Assembly: GCF_044542075.1 (NCBI RefSeq)
Contig: NZ_JBITTU010000010.1
Span: 1 to 64,000, forward strand
From: Leeuwenhoekiella sp044542075
GTDB lineage: Bacteria; Bacteroidota; Bacteroidia; Flavobacteriales; Flavobacteriaceae
Direction of reading: 5' to 3'
Length of the DNA: 64,000 nucleotides
The notes beneath the pieces are model-generated. The model was not told the DNA's origin. It was given only the letters and a program-made list of their open reading frames with translations, and searched no databases. Below are positions 50,472 to 60,832 of this stretch, piece after piece. Within the stretch, counting starts at the first letter, position 1. Every line of letters begins with the position of its first letter. The position numbers were made by a program, and so were the translations under genes.

Positions 50472-51548
50472 ATGACCATTACCGAATCAAAATTAGAAAC
50501 TCTTTTAAAGAGCCCCGAAGAAGCTGCTCGCATAGCAGACTTAATATATGTCAAAGAAAAACACCTCACTATTTGCCGTAAAAAACACGGTAAAGGATTT
50601 ACGTATTGTAAAGGTGATAAAATCATAAAATCAAAACCTATTCTCAACCGTATAAAAAAACTGGTCATACCACCGGCCTGGGAAGATGTTTTGATTGCTG
50701 AGCCAGATAATGGGCATTTGCAAGCTGTGGGTCGCGATGACAAAAACCGCAAAGTCTATCTATACCACGATACGTGGAACAAGTTGCGTAACGAGACTAA
50801 GTTTTTAAAATTAGCTTCTTTTGCAAATGTGCTTCCGCAATTGCGGAAACAAGTAGATGCAGATCTCGATGAAGTACAGATGACCAGGCGTAAAGTATTA
50901 GCTTTGGTTCTTCGCCTTATGGAAGAGACACACATACGTGTAGGAAATGTGTGTTATGCAAAACGCAATCAAACCTACGGTTTGTCCACCTTACGTACAC
51001 GTCACGTCAAAACAACAGAAAGTGATATTCGGTTTGAATTTATAGGTAAAAAAGGCAAAGAGCATAAAATTAAAATTACAGATCCAGAATTAATAGATCT
51101 TGTAAATCAATGTGAAGAAATTCCTGGTTGGGATCTATTTCAGTTTTACGATGCTGATGGTACAAAACATCATATAGACAGCGGTATGGTAAATGACTAC
51201 ATTCACGAACTGAGTGGTAATTTATTTTCGGCTAAAGATTTTAGAACCTGGGGAGCTACAAAAATTTTCTTTGAGTCCTTGCGCGATTCCGGTTATGTTG
51301 AAGAAGCAAAACAAAATGCAAAAAATATATTGACTGCTTATGACGCAGCGGCAAAAGGTCTGGGTAATACCAGAAGCGTCTGCAAAAGTTATTATGTACA
51401 TCCTGTAATACCAGAAGCCTATGCAGATGGGAGTATCACAGAATATTTTGATAAAGTTGATCAGGTTAAATTAAAGCCTAATTCTTTTATTTCTAAAACT
51501 GAAACAGTAATTACCCAAATGCTGGGTAATTTTGAAATTTCGATTTAA
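50472..51548 (+). CDS. DNA topoisomerase IB (poxvirus/eukaryote-like)
   Basis: A 358-residue type IB topoisomerase. N-terminal beta domain with YCKGDKIIKSKPILNRIKKLVIPPAW; catalytic domain with LRLMEETHIRVGN, RTRHVKTTESDIRFEFIGKKGKEH (basic residues for DNA), DFRTWGATKIF, and the nucleophilic Tyr in SVCKSYYVHP. It relaxes supercoils by a 3'-phosphotyrosine intermediate. Occasional in Bacteroidota; it sits alone between two terminators. Confidence 0.93.
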   Translation: MTITESKLETLLKSPEEAARIADLIYVKEKHLTICRKKHGKGFTYCKGDKIIKSKPILNRIKKLVIPPAWEDVLIAEPDNGHLQAVGRDDKNRKVYLYHDTWNKLRNETKFLKLASFANVLPQLRKQVDADLDEVQMTRRKVLALVLRLMEETHIRVGNVCYAKRNQTYGLSTLRTRHVKTTESDIRFEFIGKKGKEHKIKITDPELIDLVNQCEEIPGWDLFQFYDADGTKHHIDSGMVNDYIHELSGNLFSAKDFRTWGATKIFFESLRDSGYVEEAKQNAKNILTAYDAAAKGLGNTRSVCKSYYVHPVIPEAYADGSITEYFDKVDQVKLKPNSFISKTETVITQMLGNFEISI

Positions 51549-51565
51549 TAAGTAAGCTCTATTTT

Positions 51566-51603
51566 AAAGAATTTAGCAGTAAATACTGCTAAATTCTTTT
51601 TTC
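51566..51603 (+). terminator. intrinsic terminator
   Basis: A perfect 15-bp stem (aaagaatttagcagt 51566-51580, actgctaaattcttt 51585-51599) with a 4-nt loop (aaat), running into T residues. Confidence 0.9.
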
Positions 51604-51691
51604 ATTTTATGTAACCTGAAACGAACGTGTTATTAGGTTTTATTTAAGTCTTCTACAATACCACTTTCTTCAATTTTTAACTCAATTACAG

Positions 51692-51699
51692 TACCTTTG
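51692..51699 (+). promoter_or_regulatory. -7 box for uvrA
   Basis: TACCTTTG, 5 bp upstream of a possible TTG start (51705) and 17 bp upstream of the preferred ATG (51717). Confidence 0.55.
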
Positions 51700-51716
51700 C
51701 ACACTTGAAAAAGAAA

Positions 51717-54548
51717 ATGGAAGAAATACAAGAATACATTGAAGTTTATGGGGCAAGAGCTCATAACTTAAAGAATATAGATGTTCAGATTCCCAGAGAA
51801 AAACTAGTTGTTATTACAGGTCTTTCCGGTAGCGGCAAGAGCTCTTTAGCATTTGATACGATTTACGCAGAGGGGCAGCGTCGTTATATAGAAACCTTTT
51901 CGGCATACGCCCGCCAGTTTTTAGGAGGTTTAGAACGCCCCGAAGTTGATCAAATACAAGGTCTTTCTCCCGTAATCGCAATTGAGCAAAAAACAACCAG
52001 TAAAAGTCCGCGTTCTACCGTGGGTACGATTACAGAAATCTACGATTTTTTACGTCTTCTTTATGCACGTGCTAGTGACGCGTACAGCTACGAGACCGGT
52101 GAAAAAATGGTAAGCTACAGTGATGATCAAATTAAAGATCTTATTAAATCTGAGTACCACGGAAAACGAGTAAATGTCTTAGCCCCTGTAATAAGAAGTC
52201 GAAAAGGGCATTATCGCGAGCTTTTTGAACAAATTGCAAAACAAGGTTTTGTAAAAGTAAGAGTTGACGGTGAAGTTAGAGATATTGAAAAGGGAATGAA
52301 AATTGACCGGTATAAAGTACACGATATAGAAATCGTGATCGACCGGTTAAAGATTGAAGATGAGCAGGATCTAGATAAGCGCTTGATGGAAACCATAAAT
52401 ACCGCGATGTACCACGGTGAAGATGTAATGATGATATTAGATCATGACACAAATGAAGCGCGTTATTTTAGCCGTAGTTTAATGTGTCCTACATCTGGCA
52501 TCTCTTATCCTAATCCAGAACCTAATAACTTCTCATTTAATTCACCTAAAGGAGCCTGCCCTAATTGTAATGGTATTGGCGAATTGCGCGTGGTCAATAT
52601 TGATAAAATAATTCCTGATCCTAAACTTTCTATTAAAGCTGGAGGTCTCGCACCTCACGGAACTCAGAAAAACAATTGGATTTTCAAGCAATTAGAAATT
52701 ATCGCACAACGCTTTAATTTTAAATTGACAGATCCTATTAAAGACATTCCGAAAGAGGCTATAGATATGATTATGTATGGTGGCAATGAGAAATTTACAG
52801 TAGATTCTAAAACTTTAGGAGTTAGCAGAAGCTATAAAATAGATTTTGAAGGTGTCGCTAAATTTATTGAAAGCACTTATGAGAATAATGACTCTGCTTC
52901 CCTAAAAAGATGGGCAAAAGAGTATATGGAAAAGGTAGAGTGCCCTGTTTGTGATGGTTCACGCTTACGCAAAGAGTCTTTATACTTTCGAGTAAACGAA
53001 AAAAATATTGCAGAATTATCTAATATGGATATTCTGGAGCTTGCTGCCTGGTTTAAAGATGCACCCCAGCATTTAAGTGATAAACAAACTGCTATCGCTA
53101 CAGAGATTTTAAAAGAAATTAATGCCCGTCTTCAGTTTTTAGTTGATGTAGGTCTTACCTATTTAAGCTTAAACCGAAGCTCAAAGTCACTTTCTGGTGG
53201 TGAGGCGCAACGCATACGACTAGCAACTCAAATAGGTTCTCAGCTGGTAGGTGTGCTTTATATTCTTGATGAACCCAGTATTGGTTTGCATCAGCGTGAT
53301 AATGAAAAGTTGATTAACTCGTTAGTCGCTTTGCGTGATTTGGGGAATTCAGTTTTAGTTGTTGAGCACGATAAAGATATGATTGAGCGTGCAGATTATG
53401 TAATTGACATAGGACCATTTGCTGGTAAGCATGGCGGGGAGATTATAAGTGAAGGGACTCCTAAAGAACTTTTAAAACAACACACGCTTACAGCCCAGTA
53501 TATTAACGGTGAGAAAGAAATTGCAGTTCCTGAGAAGCGTAGAAAAGGTAATGGTAAAAAGATAATATTAAAGGGTGCAACAGGTAATAATCTCAAAAAT
53601 GTAAATGTTACGTTTCCTTTAGGAAAAATGATTGTGGTGACAGGTGTTTCGGGTAGCGGAAAATCTACACTTATTAATGAGACCCTCTACCCTATTATGA
53701 ATGCCCATTATTTCAACGGAGTTAAAAAACCGGCGCCTTATAAAAGTATAAAAGGTCTTGACGAGTGTGATAAGGTAATAGATATTAATCAATCGCCCAT
53801 AGGTCGTACTCCGCGTTCAAACCCCGCGACATATACAGGCGTGTTTGGCGAAATACGTAGCTTATTTGCTAAAATGCCAGAGTCATTAATACGTGGTTAC
53901 AAACCAGGACGTTTTAGCTTCAATGTTGCTGGTGGCCGCTGCGAAACTTGTAAAGGTGGTGGCCTACGAGTTATAGAAATGAATTTCTTACCAGATGTTT
54001 ATGTAGAATGTGAGACCTGCCAGGGCAAGCGTTTCAATAGAGAAACTTTAGAAATTAGGTATAAAGGAAAAAGTATTGCCGATGTTCTAGAAATGACTAT
54101 CGATGAAGCAGTACCCTTCTTTGAACATATCCCAAAGATTTACCGAAAAGTAAAAACAATACAGGATGTAGGTCTTGGTTATATTTCGCTGGGCCAGCAG
54201 TCTACTACGCTATCTGGTGGTGAAGCACAACGTATTAAACTAGCTACCGAACTTTCTAAAAGAGATACAGGTAATACGTTTTACATTCTTGATGAGCCTA
54301 CAACTGGTTTGCATTTTGAAGATGTACGCATTTTAATGGATGTTTTAAATAAGTTGACAGATAAAGGAAATACAATGCTTATAATCGAGCATAATATGGA
54401 TGTCATCAAGCTGGCAGACTACATAATAGACATTGGCTATGAAGGTGGTAAGAATGGTGGACAGCTTGTTGCTAAAGGAACTCCTGAAGAAGTGGCAAAA
54501 GATAAGAAGAGTTATACAGCTCAATTCTTACAAAAAGAGCTAAATTAG
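51717..54548 (+). CDS. uvrA: excinuclease ABC subunit UvrA
   Basis: A 943-residue damage-sensor ATPase of nucleotide excision repair. Two ABC modules: Walker A GLSGSGKSSLAF (about 35-46) and GVSGSGKSTLIN (about 643-654), signature LSGGEAQRIRLA and LSGGEAQRIKLA, Walker B ILDEPSIGLH and ILDEPTTGLH. Zinc fingers: CPNCNGIGEL in the first insertion, CPVCDGSRL, and CETCKGGG...CETCQGKR in the second half. Full length. ATG 51717 preferred; TTG 51705 would add four residues. Confidence 0.97.
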   Translation: MEEIQEYIEVYGARAHNLKNIDVQIPREKLVVITGLSGSGKSSLAFDTIYAEGQRRYIETFSAYARQFLGGLERPEVDQIQGLSPVIAIEQKTTSKSPRSTVGTITEIYDFLRLLYARASDAYSYETGEKMVSYSDDQIKDLIKSEYHGKRVNVLAPVIRSRKGHYRELFEQIAKQGFVKVRVDGEVRDIEKGMKIDRYKVHDIEIVIDRLKIEDEQDLDKRLMETINTAMYHGEDVMMILDHDTNEARYFSRSLMCPTSGISYPNPEPNNFSFNSPKGACPNCNGIGELRVVNIDKIIPDPKLSIKAGGLAPHGTQKNNWIFKQLEIIAQRFNFKLTDPIKDIPKEAIDMIMYGGNEKFTVDSKTLGVSRSYKIDFEGVAKFIESTYENNDSASLKRWAKEYMEKVECPVCDGSRLRKESLYFRVNEKNIAELSNMDILELAAWFKDAPQHLSDKQTAIATEILKEINARLQFLVDVGLTYLSLNRSSKSLSGGEAQRIRLATQIGSQLVGVLYILDEPSIGLHQRDNEKLINSLVALRDLGNSVLVVEHDKDMIERADYVIDIGPFAGKHGGEIISEGTPKELLKQHTLTAQYINGEKEIAVPEKRRKGNGKKIILKGATGNNLKNVNVTFPLGKMIVVTGVSGSGKSTLINETLYPIMNAHYFNGVKKPAPYKSIKGLDECDKVIDINQSPIGRTPRSNPATYTGVFGEIRSLFAKMPESLIRGYKPGRFSFNVAGGRCETCKGGGLRVIEMNFLPDVYVECETCQGKRFNRETLEIRYKGKSIADVLEMTIDEAVPFFEHIPKIYRKVKTIQDVGLGYISLGQQSTTLSGGEAQRIKLATELSKRDTGNTFYILDEPTTGLHFEDVRILMDVLNKLTDKGNTMLIIEHNMDVIKLADYIIDIGYEGGKNGGQLVAKGTPEEVAKDKKSYTAQFLQKELN

Positions 54549-54583
54549 AACGCTCTCCTAAACATTAAAATCAAACTCTTAAT

Positions 54584-55273
54584 ATGAGAAATGAAAATAA
54601 GCCGAAAGGCTGGAATGAAATAAAAACAAATGATTCTTGGGCCCTGTTTAAGATTATGGGTGAATTTGTAAGCGGTTTTGAAAAACTAAGCAGAATAGGA
54701 CCTTGTGTTTCTATTTTTGGTAGTGCCCGTACAAAACCAGATCAAAAATACTACAAGCTGGCAGTAGAGATCGCAGAGAAAATTGTAGATAACGGTTATG
54801 GCGTAATCACGGGTGGTGGACCCGGTATTATGGAAGCTGGTAACAAAGGTGCACACCTAGCAGGTGGAACCTCAGTAGGTCTTAATATTGATTTACCTTT
54901 TGAACAACACGATAACCCCTATATAGATGGCGACAAGAGTATAGATTTTGATTACTTTTTTGTGCGCAAGGTTATGTTTGTCAAATATTCTCAGGGATTT
55001 GTAGTTCTTCCGGGAGGTTTTGGTACGTTAGATGAATTGTTTGAGGCAATTACACTTATTCAAACTCATAAGATTGATAAATTCCCTATCATTCTGGTGG
55101 GTACAGATTTCTGGAAAGACCTAATGGCGTGGATTAGAAATACATTGCTAGACAGCTTTAAAAACATTAGTGATGCAGATGTAGATCTCATTTACCTAGT
55201 AGACTCTGCAGACGAAGTTCTTGATGTACTCAATAACTTCTATAATGAATATGAATTAAGTCCTAATTTTTAA
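54584..55273 (+). CDS. LOG family / TIGR00730 Rossmann-fold protein
   Basis: A 229-residue protein of the LOG family. SIFGSARTKPDQKYY near residue 40, GYGVITGGGPGIMEAGNKGAHLAGG and the signature PGGFGTLDELFEA (about 143-155) are complete. Relatives release the phosphoribosyl group from cytokinin or nucleotide monophosphates; the bacterial function is not fully established. It follows uvrA by 35 bp with an inverted-repeat terminator downstream. Confidence 0.9.
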   Translation: MRNENKPKGWNEIKTNDSWALFKIMGEFVSGFEKLSRIGPCVSIFGSARTKPDQKYYKLAVEIAEKIVDNGYGVITGGGPGIMEAGNKGAHLAGGTSVGLNIDLPFEQHDNPYIDGDKSIDFDYFFVRKVMFVKYSQGFVVLPGGFGTLDELFEAITLIQTHKIDKFPIILVGTDFWKDLMAWIRNTLLDSFKNISDADVDLIYLVDSADEVLDVLNNFYNEYELSPNF

Positions 55274-55302
55274 AGTACTTAAAAACCAGTACCGCTGTTA
55301 TT

Positions 55303-55331
55303 GCGTTAAGTATTGTGAGAATACTTAACGC
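55303..55331 (+). terminator. probable terminator hairpin
   Basis: A perfect 12-bp stem (gcgttaagtatt 55303-55314, aatacttaacgc 55320-55331) with 5-nt loop, 30 bp after the LOG gene. The following T-run is weak (taatcttt), so termination is inferred. Confidence 0.6.
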
Positions 55332-55393
55332 TAATCTTTAAAAACCCCTGTGCTATTTCCCATTTTGGTCAATTTGCATTTACACATAAATTT

Positions 55394-58225
55394 ATGAAGA
55401 CGTTTTTAAAAGCGCTTCTATTAGTAATTTTCATACTTCCCGCTGTTGGTGAAGCACAGAATCGTATTAATATTTCTGCACGCTTGTATGAAGATTCAAA
55501 AACACTTGTAATTCAGCAGGATATTTATTTTGTAAATACTTCAAATGACACCTTAACTACATTATACTTTAATGACTGGGCAAATAGTTTTGCCTCTAAG
55601 CAGTCAAAATTAGGTAAGCGCTTTGCGGAAAATTATGACCGAAGATTTCATCTAGCTACAACAGAAGAAAGAGGTTATACCCAAATCAATTCAGTTATAG
55701 ATGACACGTTTAAAATGTTAGATTTTGAACGCATTTCTAAAGCTGAAGACATTCTTAAGATTAACCTTAATAATCCTTTAGCTCCGGGAGCCACACAGCA
55801 TCTTAAGCTAAGCTATGAAATACATATACCAGATTCACGCTTTACAGGTTATGGCGCACTTAATAATGGGGATTTTAATTTAAAATACTGGTTTATAGCT
55901 CCAGCCGTTTATGATGGTGAATGGCATTACTACAGCAATAAAGACCTGGATGATCTGTACATGGTACCTACAGATTTTAAAATAGATTTTTCATTCAAAA
56001 AAAATTATCTACTCATTAATGAGTTGGTTCAAACTCAAAGCTCAATAGATGAGGAATCTTCTTATCGCACTGTGCATTTAGAAGGAAAGAATAGAAACAA
56101 TACAACAATTTATTTTCGGCAGAATTCAGACTTTTTAATTACTGAAACAGATCCTGTTACCGTTATTACAAACATTAGCGATACTAAAGTAATCCCCGAG
56201 CGTGAAGCCCTTATCATTGATAAAATTACAAACTATCTTGATAAAGAGTTGGGAGATTATCCTTTTGAAAAACTTGTGATTTCTAATATTGATTATAAGG
56301 AAAATCCTGTTTATGGCTTAAATCAATTACCCAACTTCTTTAGTCCCTTCCCAGAAGATTTTAAGTATGAGCTTAAAATTTTAAAAACTGCAATTAATAA
56401 TTATGTAGATCGCACGCTTTTTATAAACCCAAGAGAACATAAATGGGTTGCAGATGTTGTGAAGATGAATATGATGATGCGGTATATGGATACCTATTAT
56501 CCCAATTTAAAAGTCTTAGGAACTTTAAACCGCTACTGGGTCGCAAGACAGTTTAATATTTCTAATTTAGAATTTAATGAGCAATACAATCTGTTGTACA
56601 TGCATATGGCTCGTTTGAATCTTGATCAATCTTTAGCTACCCCTAAAGACTCATTGATTAAGTTTAATGTAAACATTTCAAATTCATACAAAGCTGCTAG
56701 TGGTGTAAATTATCTTTCAGAATATTTATCAGACACATTAATTCAAAATAGCATAAAGCAATTCTACAGCGAAAATCAATTAAAGCTTACTACTCCCAAA
56801 AATTTTGAACAGATTGTACGTTCTAAAACCAATAAAAATCTGGACTGGTTTTTTAATGATTTTGTAACTACAAGGAAGAATATAGATTTTAAATTTAACG
56901 AAGTCAAGAAAAAAGGCGATTCGATAAACATAGAACTACGTAACAAAACAGGGATTTTAGTTCCCGTTCCTGTTTACGGAATGAAAGGAGATTCTATAGT
57001 ATCTAAAACCTGGGTAGATGGTTTTGAAAAAGAAACAAATATCTCTATTTCTAATAAAGATATTGACCGGGTTGTTATTAATGCGGAAGGATTTATTCCA
57101 GAATTTAATAGGCGTAATAATTACAAAAAACTCAATCCTTTTCTAGGTGTAAATAAGCCTTTTCAGTTTAAACTTTTTCAAGACTTAGAAGACCCTTCAA
57201 AAAATCAAGTCTTTTTTATGCCGGTTGCAGAATATAACTTTTACGACGGCTTTAGATTAGGAGCTAAAATGTATAACAAGACTTTGTTATCTAAACCCTT
57301 TAGTTATAAGATTGAACCACAATATGGTTTCAAATCAAATAAAATTACGGGAAGTGCAGGATTTACTTATACTCAAAATCTTGATGAAGGAAATCTATTT
57401 GCGATACGTTACGGTATAGGGGGCTCCTTATCGTCTTACGCTCCTGATGCGCTTTATAAAAAATACTCACCGTTTATAACTTTTGCATTTAGACCAGATG
57501 ATTTTAGATCAGATAAGCGTGAATATCTAAGTATACGCAACATAAATGTATATCGGGATGAGTCAAATTTTATAAGCAATGACGATCCTAACTATAGTGT
57601 TTTTAATGTTCAATACTCAAACAACAATCCTGGGGTCATAAACTCGTTAAGCTGGAATACCGATTTTCAGCTTGCTCAAAAATTTAGTAAACTATCTGTA
57701 ACTGCTAAATACCGAAAAGTCTTTTTAAACAACAGACAATTTGATTTGCGCTTCTTTGGCGGGACATTTTTATACAATGACACGCGTTCTGATGGCGATT
57801 ATTTCAGCTTTGCCACAGACCGTCCTACAGATTATTTATTTAATTATAATTATTACGGTCGCTCAGAAAGTAGTGGTTTGTTTAGTCAGCAACTTATACT
57901 TGCCGAAGGTGGTTTTAAATCACAACTAGATACCCCATTTGGAAATCAATGGTTAACTTCTATTAATACAAGTACAACGCTTTGGAATTTTATTCACGGC
58001 TATGTAGATGTGGGGCTCATCAAAAATCAAGTTAATCCTGCACGCTTTTTATATGATAGTGGTATTCGCACAGTATTAGTAGAAGATTATTTTGAGATAT
58101 TTTTCCCCATACATTCTTCTAACGGATGGGAAGTAGGTCAACAAAACTACGATCAGAAAATACGCTTTATCGTGACATTAGATATAGGTACGATGCTAAG
58201 CCTATTTACGCGTAAATGGTATTAG
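55394..58225 (+). CDS. M1 peptidase-like protein fused to outer-membrane beta-barrel, zinc motif lost
   Basis: A 943-residue secreted protein: signal peptide (to about 22), M1-aminopeptidase-like N-terminal and central region (about 25-500; ending LTTPKNFEQIVRSKT with NLDWFFNDF, the M1 C-terminal motif), then a beta-strand-rich C-terminal region (about 590-943) ending LSLFTRKWY, typical of an outer-membrane barrel. The HExxH zinc motif expected near residue 350 is not present; the region reads FINPREHKWVADVVKMNMMM, so the peptidase is probably inactive. The barrel would anchor the domain in the outer membrane. Function unknown. Confidence 0.75.
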   Translation: MKTFLKALLLVIFILPAVGEAQNRINISARLYEDSKTLVIQQDIYFVNTSNDTLTTLYFNDWANSFASKQSKLGKRFAENYDRRFHLATTEERGYTQINSVIDDTFKMLDFERISKAEDILKINLNNPLAPGATQHLKLSYEIHIPDSRFTGYGALNNGDFNLKYWFIAPAVYDGEWHYYSNKDLDDLYMVPTDFKIDFSFKKNYLLINELVQTQSSIDEESSYRTVHLEGKNRNNTTIYFRQNSDFLITETDPVTVITNISDTKVIPEREALIIDKITNYLDKELGDYPFEKLVISNIDYKENPVYGLNQLPNFFSPFPEDFKYELKILKTAINNYVDRTLFINPREHKWVADVVKMNMMMRYMDTYYPNLKVLGTLNRYWVARQFNISNLEFNEQYNLLYMHMARLNLDQSLATPKDSLIKFNVNISNSYKAASGVNYLSEYLSDTLIQNSIKQFYSENQLKLTTPKNFEQIVRSKTNKNLDWFFNDFVTTRKNIDFKFNEVKKKGDSINIELRNKTGILVPVPVYGMKGDSIVSKTWVDGFEKETNISISNKDIDRVVINAEGFIPEFNRRNNYKKLNPFLGVNKPFQFKLFQDLEDPSKNQVFFMPVAEYNFYDGFRLGAKMYNKTLLSKPFSYKIEPQYGFKSNKITGSAGFTYTQNLDEGNLFAIRYGIGGSLSSYAPDALYKKYSPFITFAFRPDDFRSDKREYLSIRNINVYRDESNFISNDDPNYSVFNVQYSNNNPGVINSLSWNTDFQLAQKFSKLSVTAKYRKVFLNNRQFDLRFFGGTFLYNDTRSDGDYFSFATDRPTDYLFNYNYYGRSESSGLFSQQLILAEGGFKSQLDTPFGNQWLTSINTSTTLWNFIHGYVDVGLIKNQVNPARFLYDSGIRTVLVEDYFEIFFPIHSSNGWEVGQQNYDQKIRFIVTLDIGTMLSLFTRKWY

Positions 58226-58361
58226 ACCTATTTTAATTATTTGATCATCAATAAATTTCAATAAATTCATTAAACACCCCTATAAATTTCCTTTTATTGA
58301 ATAACCCGCAATTAAATGGCTTTTTATTAAAAAATTATCATTTTATTAGATAATTATTGAA

Positions 58362-58392
58362 TTGTGTTTAACGGGTTTTTTCCTTATTTTTG
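58362..58392 (+). promoter_or_regulatory. promoter of E1 dehydrogenase gene
   Basis: TTG (58362-58364) and TATTTTTG (58385-58392) separated by 20 bp, the best -33/-7 match in the window. The ATG follows 18 bp later. Confidence 0.7.
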
Positions 58393-58410
58393 TGAAAACT
58401 CATTAAATAT

Positions 58411-60822
58411 ATGCACACGCAATCTGAGCCTACCTCTGAAATATCTTTTCAAGATTTTAAAGCAACAGTTCTAGAAGATTATAAAATTGCTGTAACCAGT
58501 AGAGAATGTAGTCTATTAGGACGCAGGGAAGTTTTAACGGGCAAGGCTAAGTTTGGTATTTTTGGCGATGGTAAAGAAGTACCACAGCTGGCAATGGCAA
58601 AAGCTTTTAAAAAAGGCGATTGGCGATCAGGTTATTATCGAGATCAGACCTTTATGATGGCAATTGGTGAATTTACGATTGCCAACTTTTTTGCAGGATT
58701 GTATGCGCACACGAGTATTGAAAATGACCCTATGAGTGCCGGTAAACAGATGGGTGGTCATTTTGGAACACACAGTCTTGATGAAGAGGGAAATCTAAAA
58801 AATCTTCTGGAGCAATATAACAGTAGTGCAGACATCTCCCCTACTGCTGGTCAAATGCCTAGACTTTTAGGTCTTGCGCAAGCCTCAAAAATCTTTAGAA
58901 ATGTTACTGAAACGAAAACAGAAGGCCTTTCTGATAAAGGAAATGAAGTTGCGTGGGGAACCATAGGTAACGCGAGTACTTCTGAAGGTATGTTTTTTGA
59001 AACCATAAATGCTGCAGGAGTTTTACAGGTACCTATGGTAATTAGTGTTTGGGATGATGATTATGGTATATCGGTGCACGCAAAACATCAAACTACTAAA
59101 GAAAATATATCTGAAATTTTAAGTGGTTTTCAACGTACCGAAACCGAAAAAGGTTTTGAAATATTAAAAGTTAAAGGTTGGGATTACCCTGCGTTAATAG
59201 AAACTTTTGAGCGTGCAGGAGACATCGCCCGTAATGAGCATGTACCTGTAATTTTACATGTGACTGAACTAACCCAACCTCAAGGCCATTCAACCTCAGG
59301 GTCTCACGAGCGTTATAAAAACAGTGATCGTTTGCAATGGGAAAAAGACCACGATTGCAATACAAAAATGCGTGAGTGGATGCTTAACAACCAGATCGCT
59401 ACAGAAGAAGAACTTATTGATATAGAAAAAGATATCAAACGCAACGTTCGCGAAGGAAAGCGTAAAGCCTGGGATGCTTTTCTAAATCCTATAAGAGATG
59501 AAAAGAAAAAAGTGGTTAGCCTACTGGAGACACTTATTTCAGAAAGCAGTAACGGTCAATTTATAAAACCTATTCTTAAAGCATTAGTTAATGAAAAAGA
59601 TGCTTTAAAATCAGATTTACTATCCGCATCTCGTAAAGCACTTCGATTTGTTGCTCAGGAAGAGAGTAATGCGATAACATCGTTAAGAAATTGGGTTACT
59701 TCATATATTGAAAATGAGCAACCTAATTACAGCAAACACTTATACAGCGCTAACGACTCTAAAGCGATTAACATAGCAGAAGTACTGCCAGAATATGACG
59801 AGAAAGCAAAAGATGTTGATGCTCGAGTAGTTTTACGTGACAACTTTGATGCTATTTTTAGTAAATATCCTAATAGTCTAGTTTTTGGGGAAGATGCAGG
59901 AACTATAGGTGATGTAAATCAGGGATTAGAAGGCTTGCAAGAGAAATATGGTGAACTACGAGTTGCAGATGTAGGTATACGAGAAACTACAATCATAGGT
60001 CAGGGAATAGGTCTTGCATTACGCGGCCTGCGACCCATAGCAGAAATACAATATCTTGATTATGTACTTTATGCAATTAGTACACTAAGCGATGATCTTG
60101 CTACACTGCGCTACCGCACACATGGTAAGCAAACTGCTCCTGTAATTGTTAGAACTCGAGGTCACAGACTTGAAGGCATCTGGCATAGTGGCTCTCAAAT
60201 GGGAGCACTTTTAGGTCTTTTACGAGGAATCTACATTCTTACTCCGCGTAATATGACTAAAGCAGCAGGATTTTATAATACTCTATTAAAAAGTGATGAA
60301 CCTGCAATTGTTGTTGAGTGTCTTAACGGATATCGATTAAAAGAGCAGTTGCCGCTAAATCTAGGTGAATTCACAACACCTATAGGTATAGTTGAAGTAG
60401 TAAAAGAAGGTACAGATATAACCGTTTTATCTTACGGAAGCACTCTGCGATTAGTTATGCAAGCGGGTCAGGAATTACAGGCTTCAGGTATTAATATTGA
60501 GGTTATTGATGCACAATCGCTTTTACCTTTTGATTTAAATCACGATACGATAAAAAGTATCGCGAAAACAAATCGCATATTAGTTGTTGATGAAGATATG
60601 CCTGGTGGGGCATCTGCATATTTAATGAGTCATATTTTAGATGAACAAAAAGCATTTAAATACTTAGACAGCACACCCCAAACCTTGACTGCAAAACCGC
60701 ACAGACCGGCATATGGTACAGATGGAGATTACTTTTCAAAACCTTCCGCCGAAGATATATTTGAAAAAATCTACTCGATTATGCACGAGGTAAATCCTCA
60801 AAAATATCCCGCAATACGATAA
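58411..60822 (+). CDS. alpha-ketoacid dehydrogenase E1, alpha and beta subunits fused
   Basis: An 803-residue fusion of E1-alpha (about 1-370) and E1-beta (about 470-803) of the branched-chain or related 2-oxoacid dehydrogenase. TPP-binding in the alpha half: WGTIGNASTSEG...INAAG (GDG-type motif with Asn) and HGTHS; beta half: FGEDAGTIGDVNQGLEGL, VADVGIRETTIIGQGIGLAL, GGASAYLMSH. The linker between (about 370-470) is helical. It decarboxylates branched-chain 2-oxoacids, feeding E2/E3 made elsewhere. Such fusions are common in Bacteroidota. Confidence 0.9.
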   Translation: MHTQSEPTSEISFQDFKATVLEDYKIAVTSRECSLLGRREVLTGKAKFGIFGDGKEVPQLAMAKAFKKGDWRSGYYRDQTFMMAIGEFTIANFFAGLYAHTSIENDPMSAGKQMGGHFGTHSLDEEGNLKNLLEQYNSSADISPTAGQMPRLLGLAQASKIFRNVTETKTEGLSDKGNEVAWGTIGNASTSEGMFFETINAAGVLQVPMVISVWDDDYGISVHAKHQTTKENISEILSGFQRTETEKGFEILKVKGWDYPALIETFERAGDIARNEHVPVILHVTELTQPQGHSTSGSHERYKNSDRLQWEKDHDCNTKMREWMLNNQIATEEELIDIEKDIKRNVREGKRKAWDAFLNPIRDEKKKVVSLLETLISESSNGQFIKPILKALVNEKDALKSDLLSASRKALRFVAQEESNAITSLRNWVTSYIENEQPNYSKHLYSANDSKAINIAEVLPEYDEKAKDVDARVVLRDNFDAIFSKYPNSLVFGEDAGTIGDVNQGLEGLQEKYGELRVADVGIRETTIIGQGIGLALRGLRPIAEIQYLDYVLYAISTLSDDLATLRYRTHGKQTAPVIVRTRGHRLEGIWHSGSQMGALLGLLRGIYILTPRNMTKAAGFYNTLLKSDEPAIVVECLNGYRLKEQLPLNLGEFTTPIGIVEVVKEGTDITVLSYGSTLRLVMQAGQELQASGINIEVIDAQSLLPFDLNHDTIKSIAKTNRILVVDEDMPGGASAYLMSHILDEQKAFKYLDSTPQTLTAKPHRPAYGTDGDYFSKPSAEDIFEKIYSIMHEVNPQKYPAIR

Positions 60823-60832
60823 ATTTAAACTG

